Below the pieces are notes generated by a model. The model was not told the DNA's origin, made no database searches, and saw only the letters and a list, made by a program, of their open reading frames with translations. From contig CAZPUJ010000092.1 of NCBI GenBank assembly GCA_964589725.1, positions 1 to 13,512 of the forward strand: 13,512 nucleotides of DNA, written 5' to 3'. Numbering within the stretch: the first letter of the stretch is position 1; the number at the start of each line of letters is the position of its first letter. The translations under genes were made by a program, and so were the position numbers. Below, piece after piece: positions 5,598 to 11,878 of the stretch. Source of the stretch: CAYSHJ01 sp964589725. Lineage in GTDB: Bacteria; Planctomycetota; Planctomycetia; Planctomycetales; Planctomycetaceae.

Positions 5598-6290
5598 TCA
5601 ATGCATGTGACACGCACACGGCTTCGGGCTGATCAATTCGACCTTTGTCGCCACATCCAGGTTGACGGCGTTGCCTTCGTCCGTGTCGATGTGGACTTCG
5701 AGCTTCACCTTCGGGTCGGCACGCACAACGAGGTTTTCCAGGACCGTCGTACATCCGGGCGACTCGATCCGCAGGTGCATCGCGTCGCCGTTCTTCACGC
5801 CGAAGTGTTCGAGGTCTGCTGGCCCCATGTGGACATGCCGCATGGCCCGGATCACTCCAGCTTTCAATTCAAGAACTCCCTTCGGACCCACGAGCACGCA
5901 GCCCGGCGTGTCGTGATGATCGCCGCTGATCCGCACCGGCACGTCGATCCCCAGTGAGATCGCGTCTGTGAAGGCCAATTCAACCTGTGACGGCCGGCAG
6001 GGGCCGAGCACTCGCACGTCCGGCAGCATCCGCTTGCGAGGTCCGACGACCATGACCGTCTGCTTCGCCGCGAAGTAGCCGTCTTGATACAGCGATTTGT
6101 GGACTTCGAGCTGTGCTCCTTTGCCGAAGAGCAGTTCGACATGCGCTTGCGACAGATGCACGTGCCGAGCGGAAATGTTGACGACGAGCGGATTCGGCTT
6201 GGGCTTCACCGCCGCGCCGGGAAGGTGCTTCAGCAAGACCTCGCGAACGATCGCTTCGACGTCGGCAGGGTTGTATTGCGTAGCTGTCAT
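5598..6290 (-). CDS. pduL: Phosphotransacylase, PduL-type, BMC core enzyme
   Basis: Exchanges CoA for phosphate on an acyl-CoA, recycling CoA inside the microcompartment and passing acyl-phosphate to the kinase. The 230 residues hold two PduL beta-barrel domains with the zinc/active-site histidine motifs ISARHVHLS (His43, His45), SGDHHDTPG (His125, His126) and MRHVHMGP (His152, His154). Residues about 7-24 (NPADVEAIVREVLLKHLP) are an amphipathic helix followed by a Pro-rich linker (28-34), the layout of an encapsulation peptide. An unusual CACHMH ends the protein. An AAAGGT ribosome-binding site lies 5 bases before the ATG. The gene is second in the operon, after the regulator. Confidence 0.95.
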   Translation of the reverse strand: MTATQYNPADVEAIVREVLLKHLPGAAVKPKPNPLVVNISARHVHLSQAHVELLFGKGAQLEVHKSLYQDGYFAAKQTVMVVGPRKRMLPDVRVLGPCRPSQVELAFTDAISLGIDVPVRISGDHHDTPGCVLVGPKGVLELKAGVIRAMRHVHMGPADLEHFGVKNGDAMHLRIESPGCTTVLENLVVRADPKVKLEVHIDTDEGNAVNLDVATKVELISPKPCACHMH

Positions 6291-6301
6291 GTCTGACCTT
6301 T

Positions 6302-6432
6302 GGAGTGCGGGGATTCATCCCCGCTTTGGATCGCGGCGGAGCCGCTTTTCTTTCTGCCGTTGATTCTCGGTAAATGAAACTAAAGAAAACGGCTCCGCCG
6401 AAAGTGAAAGCGGCGATGAATCGCCGCAGTCC
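6302..6432. repeat. Two-armed inverted repeat between the DeoR regulator and PduL genes
   Basis: Outer arms 6302-6327 and 6407-6432 are reverse complements at 23 of 26 bases. Inner arms (about 6333-6352 and 6383-6400) both carry CGGCGGAGCCG. Each outer arm is also its own small 8-bp hairpin (6307-6324 and 6410-6427). The bases that differ between the two arms are complementary within each hairpin. The repeat spans the whole spacer, from 3 bases after the regulator stop to 12 bases before the pduL start. Confidence 0.82.
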
Positions 6433-6435
6433 AAA

Positions 6436-7194
6436 TTAATCTTCCACCACCGTCAGTTTGATTCCCGCCTTTTCAATTACTTCCCGCCACTCGTCCGACA
6501 CACCGCCGTCGACGACCAGCCGATGCACCGCCGCCAGTGGAGCCAAATGAGCCAGTGCTCGATGTCCGAACTTGCTGCTGTCGGTGACGACGATGACTTC
6601 CTCGGCGGCAGCGATCATTTGGCGTTCGGTCTCCACCAACAAGGAGTTGCTGTTGAACAGTCCGGCTTCGGTAATACCTCCGACGCTCATCACCAACCGC
6701 CGAGCATGGACGTTCTTCAGCATGGCCACCGCCAGATCGCCGAGAGCGACGCCGGTCTTGGGATAGACGTAGCCGCCGATGACGATCAGTTCGATGTTCG
6801 GCTGATTGACGAACAATCCGACAATCGGCATCGAGTTCGTAACGACTTGCAGCGGCTTGCCCACGAGTGCCCGCGCCACTTCCAGCGTCGTGGTCCCCCC
6901 ATCCAGCAGCACCACTTCCCCCGGTTCAATCAGGTCCGCGACGACCCGTGCGATCCGTTCCTTTTGCCCCAACGCCTGAAACCGCCGCTCGTCGAAAGCC
7001 GTGATCGACTCGCCGACATACGCCGCCCCACCCCGAGTTCTTCTGACTTGTTTTGACGTTTCGTCAAGATATTCCAAATCCCGCCGCACCGTCGATTCGC
7101 TGGTTTGCAACGACTCGACTAGCTCCTGAATCGAGACAAACCCCTTTTCTTCGATCTTTTTTAGGAGTTTTGTTCGCCGTTCATCGACCAGCAT
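6436..7194 (-). CDS. DeoR-family transcriptional regulator of the BMC operon
   Basis: The first gene of the BMC operon, probably controlling it in response to a phosphorylated sugar intermediate, as DeoR-family proteins usually do. From ATG 7194 the product is 252 residues. The N-terminal winged HTH spans about 6-60 (RRTKLLKKIEEKGFVSIQEL, then TSESTVRRDLEYLDE with the recognition helix). The DeoR C-terminal sensor domain has LLDGGTTTLEVARAL (96-110) and VTNS (118-121). The start at 7224 was not chosen because a GAGGG ribosome-binding site stands 8 bases before 7194. The effector cannot be inferred with confidence; intermediates of fucose/rhamnose breakdown fit the operon type. Confidence 0.94.
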   Translation of the reverse strand: MLVDERRTKLLKKIEEKGFVSIQELVESLQTSESTVRRDLEYLDETSKQVRRTRGGAAYVGESITAFDERRFQALGQKERIARVVADLIEPGEVVLLDGGTTTLEVARALVGKPLQVVTNSMPIVGLFVNQPNIELIVIGGYVYPKTGVALGDLAVAMLKNVHARRLVMSVGGITEAGLFNSNSLLVETERQMIAAAEEVIVVTDSSKFGHRALAHLAPLAAVHRLVVDGGVSDEWREVIEKAGIKLTVVED

Positions 7195-7297
7195 AACCCA
7201 CGCCCTCGTCCTGAGGCTTTTCAATCTGCAGACAGGATTGCATCAAGATCGACCAAAAGCAATCAACTTCTGTCATTTTGTTTTGAGTGGTACCAAA
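7195..7297 (-). promoter_or_regulatory. Likely promoter/operator region of the BMC operon
   Basis: This 103-base A/T-richer spacer precedes the first operon gene and is the only operon spacer without a long palindrome. The minus strand shows AAAACAAAATGACAG and TTGATTGCTTTTGG, short A/T-rich motifs of a kind seen in DeoR operators. TTGATT could be a -35 element, but I see no convincing -10 at the right spacing. The assignment rests on position more than on motifs. Confidence 0.35.
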
Positions 7298-7741
7298 TCA
7301 TCCAACCAAATAAGCGATGACAAAACAAAGAATTGACACACCAAACGGAAAGAAGATCAGGAACTTACTAGGTGAAGTGAGAAAGGCATCCGACGGTTTT
7401 TTGAGACTGTAGTGTGCAGTAACAGCCTGTCCTGGCTGATACTGTTGGATCACACGCTTCGCCATAAAAGGATGGCTAAAACCTTCGTCGAGAAGTGAAA
7501 CGACTTTTGAGCGATACAGCTTTTTGTCAACCTCATACTCGTACCCCACAACAGGCGCAAAAGAACTGGCGGGGCCATCGTCCATCGACACCGATGGATC
7601 GAAACGATCTTCGATCCCAACCGAGATCACGATCGCTGGAACTGCCCGTGAAGATCGGATTCGTTGCCTTGTCCTCGAAACGATCCAGGTGCCAATCGCA
7701 AAGAACAAACATCCGTTAATGCAAAAAATAGCGGAGCCCAC
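7298..7741 (-). CDS. DUF3592-like membrane protein
   Basis: 147 residues from a GTG at 7741. There is a membrane segment at about 4-20 and another at the C-terminus (FLIFFPFGVSILCFVIAYLV). Between them is a soluble domain with VVGYEYEVDKKLYRSKVV, AKRVIQQYQPGQAVTAHYSLKKPSDAFL, the order typical of DUF3592 (Pfam PF12158). Function is unknown; membership is judged from pattern only. It lies on the same strand upstream of the BMC operon, separated by 103 bases, and nothing links it to the microcompartment. The sequence just upstream of its start is a decayed HTH-gene duplicate. Confidence 0.75.
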   Translation of the reverse strand: MGSAIFCINGCLFFAIGTWIVSRTRQRIRSSRAVPAIVISVGIEDRFDPSVSMDDGPASSFAPVVGYEYEVDKKLYRSKVVSLLDEGFSHPFMAKRVIQQYQPGQAVTAHYSLKKPSDAFLTSPSKFLIFFPFGVSILCFVIAYLVG

Positions 7742-7787
7742 GGTGAATGCCCTTCACTCCAGAAGAAACAAACTTGAACCGGACGAT

Positions 7788-7893
7788 CTGATGCAGTAGC
7801 TCGAACTCAGGTCCAGCGCGTCGTTCTCAGCCTTCACGTCGGCACGTTTCAGGGCGGCTTTGCTGAGTTCAATGTGCTTCAAGATTTTCTGAC
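7788..7893 (-). pseudogene. Decayed duplicate of the 5' part of the HTH gene at 8180-8494
   Basis: About 105 bases closely match 8397-8507, which encode the start of the intact HTH gene. In this copy the start ATG has become TTG and one base is missing in the codons for the ALGPEF segment, so it cannot make the protein. It directly adjoins the purN fragment, whereas in the intact set a DUF4058 gene separates the two. Confidence 0.75.
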
Positions 7894-7897
7894 CTCG

Positions 7898-8079
7898 TCA
7901 TTGAATCCGCAGTCTTCCCTTTTCAATTTCCAACCGCCCGTCAGCAAAGAGCCGAATCGCTTCGGGATAGGCTTCGCACTCGGCCTCGAAGACGCGAGCG
8001 GCGAGGGTGTTGGGAGTGTCGCCTTCGAGCACCGAGACGGCGCGTTGGACGATGATCGGGCCGTGGTCGTCTTCGTTCG
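7898..8079 (-). pseudogene. Duplicate fragment of the 3' end of purN
   Basis: The reverse strand translates to DHGPIIVQRAVSVLEGDTPN, continuing to a GRLRIQ end, nearly identical to the last 56 residues of PurN at 9312-9974. The stop codon is kept, but everything upstream is lost at the edge of a palindromic repeat (8082). Divergence from the intact copy at scattered positions suggests the duplication is not recent. Confidence 0.85.
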
Positions 8080-8081
8080 GA

Positions 8082-8173
8082 GGATGGGCACTCTTGCCCG
8101 TCTTGCGGTTTGCTTTCTGCGTTGCGTCTCGAAAGAAAAGACAGAACCGCAGGACGGGCAAGAGTGCCCATCC
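8082..8173. repeat. Inverted repeat at the breakpoint between the purN fragment and the HTH gene
   Basis: Arms 8082-8110 and 8145-8173 are reverse complements at 28 of 29 bases; each contains GGGCACTCTTGCCC, itself a small hairpin. The purN homology stops two to three bases before the left arm, and the HTH gene stop begins 7 bases after the right arm. Confidence 0.87.
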
Positions 8174-8179
8174 GCCAGT

Positions 8180-8494
8180 TCACGTCTTCGATCTGATGGA
8201 CCTGGGTTTTCCTTTGACGAACTTAATTTGAAGCTCGTACCCCACCGCTTCGGCATACCGCTTGAGCGTCTCAATGGACGGCGAGTGTTTGCCGCTGCTC
8301 AAGGCGGACTCCAGTCGTGTGATGGCGGGTACGTGTGTGCCCATTCGCTCGGCCACGTCCGCTTGGCTGAGGCCAGCCTTCGTTCGAGCGCCGAGCATTT
8401 GACGCAGTAGCTCGAACTCAGGTCCAAGCGCGTCGTACTCAGCCTTCACATCGGCACGTTTCAGGGCGGCTTTTTTGAGCTCAATGAGCTTCAT
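8180..8494 (-). CDS. XRE-type helix-turn-helix protein (HigA-like antitoxin type)
   Basis: 104 residues from ATG 8494, beginning MKLIELKKAALKRADVKAEYD. The HTH lies at about 37-70 (ARTKAGLSQADVAERMGTHV, then ITRLESALSSG), followed by PSIETLKRYAEAVGYELQIKF. This pattern is common in antitoxins of HigBA-type pairs. No HigB/RelE-type toxin reading frame is present on either side; the neighbour upstream is DUF4058. An alternative ATG at 8539 overlaps the DUF4058 stop (ATGA) and could allow translational coupling. 8494 is preferred because family members start with this MKL segment and a GGAG precedes it. The 5' part is duplicated at 7788-7893. Confidence 0.82.
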   Translation of the reverse strand: MKLIELKKAALKRADVKAEYDALGPEFELLRQMLGARTKAGLSQADVAERMGTHVPAITRLESALSSGKHSPSIETLKRYAEAVGYELQIKFVKGKPRSIRSKT

Positions 8495-8535
8495 GATTTT
8501 CTGATCTCCGCCAAACCGTGCGGGGAGTAAATCGT

Positions 8536-9294
8536 TCATGCGTCCGCTCGGCCTTCGATGACTCGACGCCAGCGTTCGGGGACGCCTTCGTAGGCGCTGC
8601 GATACGTTGGCTCCAGCGGCACGTTGATGTAGCGGTCGAGACTCAGGAACAGCGGCATCTCTGGTAAGTCCTGGCCCACCGCGATCGGTTCCACATAGGC
8701 CACCGGGGTCACGCCCGCCGAGTACGCAGCCAAGGTCAGCGGCTTGTCGGCGGGCTGCTGGAATTCTTCCGAGTTGAAGTGTTGCCAGAGTTCTCGATGA
8801 ATCCCTTGTGGATTCGTTTTGCTCGGCGGGAACAGGTCGAGGAGCAGCAGATTCACCCCTTGACGCAACGCCGACATCGCCTTGTGAACGAAGTGATCCA
8901 CCTCCGCGCGGCTGAATTTGTTTCCTGGCGAAATGATCTCAATCATGGCCACGACTTCGTCGCCGCTCGCGTGGCGAATGACGAGCGTTTGTCGTTTGAG
9001 CGAATACAGCAATGATTCGTCGGCTTCGCTCCGCAGCGAGACCTTGGGAGGAGCTTCGGCAATCGCCAGGCCACCGGGTTGCCAGTTGGAATCCGGCGAC
9101 ACGTCGGCATCGCCATCGGGCGAATGCAACGCCAAGACATCCGGCCCAGCTTCACCAGCCAACTGCTCGGCAAGGACGTAGTAGTCCTTTGGCAGCAGTC
9201 CTCCGTTCAAGGCTTTTTGTAATTCGCCAATCCAAGCGGTGTGGAAGGCGTGAAACGTCCCGGATCTAACTCTTTTCCAATTGTGTGCCGGCAT
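8536..9294 (-). CDS. DUF4058 family protein
   Basis: 252 residues from ATG 9294, beginning MPAHNWKRVRSGTFHAFHTA. Conserved-looking blocks are WIGELQKALNGGLLPKDYYVLAEQ (about 23-46), VVAMIEIISPGNKFSRAE, NLLLLDLFPP, and the C-terminal PLEPTYRSAYEGVPERWRRVIEG. This matches the DUF4058 family (Pfam PF13267), which is abundant in planctomycetes and cyanobacteria and has no established function. The EIISPGNK strand recalls the E-x-K part of PD-(D/E)XK folds, but that is only a resemblance. A GGAG ribosome-binding site lies 8 bases before 9294, which supports it over the ATG at 9315. The gene sits 17 bases after purN and runs into the HTH gene, suggesting co-transcription. Confidence 0.85.
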   Translation of the reverse strand: MPAHNWKRVRSGTFHAFHTAWIGELQKALNGGLLPKDYYVLAEQLAGEAGPDVLALHSPDGDADVSPDSNWQPGGLAIAEAPPKVSLRSEADESLLYSLKRQTLVIRHASGDEVVAMIEIISPGNKFSRAEVDHFVHKAMSALRQGVNLLLLDLFPPSKTNPQGIHRELWQHFNSEEFQQPADKPLTLAAYSAGVTPVAYVEPIAVGQDLPEMPLFLSLDRYINVPLEPTYRSAYEGVPERWRRVIEGRADA

Positions 9295-9311
9295 GATTTG
9301 GTCTCCAGCGA

Positions 9312-9974
9312 TCACCTGATTCGCAGCCTGCCATCTTCAACTTCTAATCGGCCGTCGGCGAAGAGTCGAATCGCTTCGGGATAGGCATCGCACTCGGCCT
9401 CGAAGACGCGAGCGGCGAGGGTGTCGGGGGTGTCGCCTTCGAGCACTGGGACGGCGCGTTGCACGACGATCGGGCCGTGGTCGTATTCGTTGTCGGCGAA
9501 GTGGACCGTGCAGCCGTTGAGCTTCACGCCGCGAGCCAACACCGCTTCGTGAACGTGATGCCCGTGAAAGCCCCGGCCGCAGAACGCCGGAATCAGCGCC
9601 GGGTGAATGTTGAGCACTCGCCGCTCGAAGTCCGGCGGAATGCGGATCAGCGACAGGAACCCGGCCAGCGTGACGAGATCGACCTGGGCCGCTCGGCAAC
9701 GGTCGAAGATTTTCGCCGAGAAAGTCTCAACTGAATCAAACTGCTTGCGAGCGATCACCTCACACGCCAACCCCGCCTCGCGAGCGCGTTCGATCCCAGC
9801 AATGCCGTCTCGGCTGGCGATGACGACGGCAATCTCGGCATTCAATTCGCCGGCTTTGATCTTCTCCAGAAAGTTGACCAGCGTCGTCCCGCCTCCGGAA
9901 ATCAGCACCCCCAACCGAATTGGCCAATCCAGCTTGGGCGAACGGAACGATGATGTCGCGGCGTCGGGCTTCAT
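9312..9974 (-). CDS. purN: Phosphoribosylglycinamide formyltransferase (GART)
   Basis: Transfers a formyl group from 10-formyl-tetrahydrofolate to GAR in purine synthesis, in the cytoplasm. The 220 residues show the nucleotide-binding LISGGGTTL (24-32; usually SGxGSN), the catalytic Asn122 and His124 in LNIHPALIPAF, and the catalytic Asp165 in EYDHGPI. The first 18 residues (before IRLGVLISG) extend beyond the core fold; the usual length is 190-215. The duplicated 3' end at 7898-8079 has lost all catalytic residues except the DHG aspartate. It is followed by DUF4058 and the HTH gene; these do not suggest a pathway link. Confidence 0.94.
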   Translation of the reverse strand: MKPDAATSSFRSPKLDWPIRLGVLISGGGTTLVNFLEKIKAGELNAEIAVVIASRDGIAGIERAREAGLACEVIARKQFDSVETFSAKIFDRCRAAQVDLVTLAGFLSLIRIPPDFERRVLNIHPALIPAFCGRGFHGHHVHEAVLARGVKLNGCTVHFADNEYDHGPIVVQRAVPVLEGDTPDTLAARVFEAECDAYPEAIRLFADGRLEVEDGRLRIR

Positions 9975-9992
9975 GTCGTTGTCTGTTCCATC

Positions 9993-10072
9993 AGCGAAGA
10001 TCAGCGGAGATTAGCGTTCCTGTTTGGTTCTCTGGAATGCACAAGGAACGCTAATCAACGCTGATCTTCGCT
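9993..10072. repeat. Inverted repeat between purN and the exported protein gene
   Basis: Arms 9993-10021 and 10044-10072 are reverse complements at 27 of 29 bases, both beginning AGCGAAGATCAGCG on their own strand, around a 22-base loop. It lies between the stop at 10092 and the purN start at 9974 on the minus strand, without a T-tract. Confidence 0.83.
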
Positions 10073-10091
10073 CATCGGAGATGCGGTGTAT

Positions 10092-11015
10092 CTAATCGCC
10101 GTGAATCGGCGGCTCGGGTGCAGTGGTGATCGGTTTGAGTGAGTCTTGAGCAAAGATGATCGGTGCGTCGTCCGTCGCGTGGCGAATAGCGGTGCGAGAG
10201 CGCTGTGTGCTTCGCCACCAAAGTGCGACGATGATGAATCCCGCTCCAACGGCCAAGCCAAATGTGGTGGCTGGTGAAATCCAGTGAGCGCGTTGCGGCG
10301 GCGGAGCCCATTCCAAACACCGAGCCAAGATTAACGGAGCGAATCGCGGCTCGCCGCTGCGATCGTTGTACCCGTAGCGTTTGAAGAAGTATCCGGTCGC
10401 GGACACGAAGTCGATCAGGATGTCGCTGCCAACGGGCATCTTGGGTGGCAGTTCGGTGCAGACGACGACCACCGGATTCTGCTGGGCTTCGTCAGTGTAC
10501 AGCCACGCTTCATGAAGTTGCTCAAAACCAAGATCGTTCTTGCCTGCGGGATACGACACCAATCGGCGAACGTGTCCGCGAAACGTGACCAGTCGTCCGT
10601 GATATGCCTCCGGGGCACGGAACAAATCGACAAACGTCGGGAACTGGGCTTCCGGCTTGCGGAAATAATAGCGATACGCCGGATCCTTGCGGACGATGGT
10701 TCGTCGCTCGGTTTCGAACTGCGTTGCCGCCTCCTTGAGCTGTTCCAGTGACAGCTTGCGTGCGTGATTCAGAATTGCGAAATAAGCGTCAGCCTCATCC
10801 GGCCGAATGTGTTTCGAGAGCAATCCCGTCTCCGGATGCCAGGCCGACACGAGCCACTGCGGTTCGAGTGTCGTTGGCTCGGTCGCCGATGATTCAGGAT
10901 CGGACTTCACTGGAATCTCACTCGGCTTTTCCTCGGCAAACGTGTCGGCGCTCTCGTTCACGGCAAGCAGGCCAAACGCAAGCATCAGCGAGTTGAAACA
11001 TGTAGCTCGGAGCAT
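10092..11015 (-). CDS. Exported, membrane-anchored protein of unknown function
   Basis: 307 residues from ATG 11015 (MLRATCFNSLMLAFGLLAVN). A signal peptide covers about 1-27, with a probable cleavage near TFA-EE. An acidic, Ser/Thr/Pro-rich stretch follows (about 28-52). A globular domain at about 110-240 includes PTFVDLFRAPEAYHGRLVTF, RGHVRRLVSYPA and LPPKMPVGSDILIDFVSATGYFFKRYGY, a beta-rich pattern that could be an OB-like fold. One transmembrane helix lies at about 247-267 (TFGLAVGAGFIIVALWW), followed by a short cytoplasmic tail. I recognise no named family; similar proteins appear planctomycete-specific. An AAGG ribosome-binding site lies 6 bases before 11015; the TTG at 11033 is a weaker choice. 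Confidence 0.75.
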   Translation of the reverse strand: MLRATCFNSLMLAFGLLAVNESADTFAEEKPSEIPVKSDPESSATEPTTLEPQWLVSAWHPETGLLSKHIRPDEADAYFAILNHARKLSLEQLKEAATQFETERRTIVRKDPAYRYYFRKPEAQFPTFVDLFRAPEAYHGRLVTFRGHVRRLVSYPAGKNDLGFEQLHEAWLYTDEAQQNPVVVVCTELPPKMPVGSDILIDFVSATGYFFKRYGYNDRSGEPRFAPLILARCLEWAPPPQRAHWISPATTFGLAVGAGFIIVALWWRSTQRSRTAIRHATDDAPIIFAQDSLKPITTAPEPPIHGD

Positions 11016-11162
11016 GACGGGCCTTGTCGTCAATCAGAGGCGATTTGATTACGGTGCCATTTTCGGAGACACGAAGGACGTTTTCAATGTGCTTTGATCA
11101 AGCACGTTGGACATCTCGCGAATGTCAAGCGACTCGTCGAATCTGGAATGCGTCAGCGGATC

Positions 11163-11588
11163 ATGGCCGAAAACGATTCTTTCACTCAGCGGTATCCCGA
11201 TCCCTTGGAGGGTTGGTATCAGTGTGAGGATCGCGTCGTGCTCCACGGGTATTTCCGGTTGTTGCAGAGTGCCGGAGGATTTCGGACGTGGTGGCGGCGA
11301 CTGCATGACACGGATGTGAGTCTCGACAAGACGCATTTGTTGCGGTTGGCGGGACACTTGGGCGCCGAGTACGGGCTTGGGCGAAGTCGGTTCGGATACC
11401 GATCGTGTGGTGTGCTGACTTGCCCGACGACGCGCAGCCACACGAAGTGGCCGAGGGCTATCGGCCGAGCTTTCCGCCGCGAACGGGCGTGTTTTGCGTG
11501 ACGGTGCATCGGGCTCCGAATTCCGTGTGGAGCATGCATCCGTTTGCGAACAATCCGCATCATCTGAAGCGTTCGCGGCCGTGCGTTG
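11163..11588 (+). pseudogene. Frameshifted and truncated remnant of an uncharacterised protein family
   Basis: From ATG 11163 the first frame reads MAENDSFTQRYPDPLEGWYQ, then VVLHGYFRLLQSAGGFRTWWR and LDKTHLLRLAGHL. At about 11361 the coherent reading moves to another frame: RRVRAWAKSVRIPIVWCADL, then HEVAEGYRPSF, GVFCVTVHRAPNSVW and HPFANNPHHLKR. A single missing base in the GGCGCC stretch after HL explains it (AGHLxRRVRAWAK when restored). The reading ends near two palindromes, well short of what I would expect if this is the long (several-hundred-residue) family I think it resembles. Function unknown. The gene is on the plus strand, opposite to its left neighbour. Confidence 0.6.
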
Positions 11589-11622
11589 GTGACCACCCTC
11601 GGAATGGCCGCCTGAACCTTAC

Positions 11623-11652
11623 CGCGCATCGACAATTCGTTGTCGATGCGCG
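11623..11652. repeat. Perfect 13-bp hairpin with TTCG loop
   Basis: Positions 11623-11635 (CGCGCATCGACAA) and 11640-11652 pair perfectly around TTCG. It stands just downstream of the gene remnant. No T-run follows on either strand, so an intrinsic terminator is not supported. Confidence 0.75.
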
Positions 11653-11664
11653 TGCCTCACCACC

Positions 11665-11740
11665 TAGGGTGGGTCGAGTCATCCAGACCCACCAAAATGC
11701 TCGTAGTTCGTGGTGGGTCTCGATGACTCGACCGACCCTA
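11665..11740. repeat. 30-bp inverted repeat upstream of the transporter-acyltransferase gene
   Basis: Arms 11665-11694 and 11711-11740 are reverse complements at 28 of 30 bases, beginning TAGGGTGGGTCGAGTCATC, around a 16-base loop. The remaining sequence up to 11878 shows no gene and no clear promoter. The repeat is 138 bases before the next start codon. Confidence 0.82.
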
Positions 11741-11878
11741 CATGTTTCCCAACACGACAAATTGGCCAGCCGTGGTGAGTAGCTCGGAATCCCTCGATGC
11801 CCCCTGTATCATCCGCCGTTTTGGATTCGACACTGTCGCGTCCGGCCACAGGGATTCGTTCAACGCCATCGCGAGACT

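Noticed and set aside
7898..8161. An 87-codon minus-strand frame over the purN fragment taken as a gene
   Set aside because: Its first third is translated from the palindrome and the rest is the copied 3' end of purN; it lacks the formyltransferase core.
2146..11740. Palindromes read as intrinsic transcription terminators
   Set aside because: None has a following T-tract on the relevant strand, and most lie inside one operon with short spacers.
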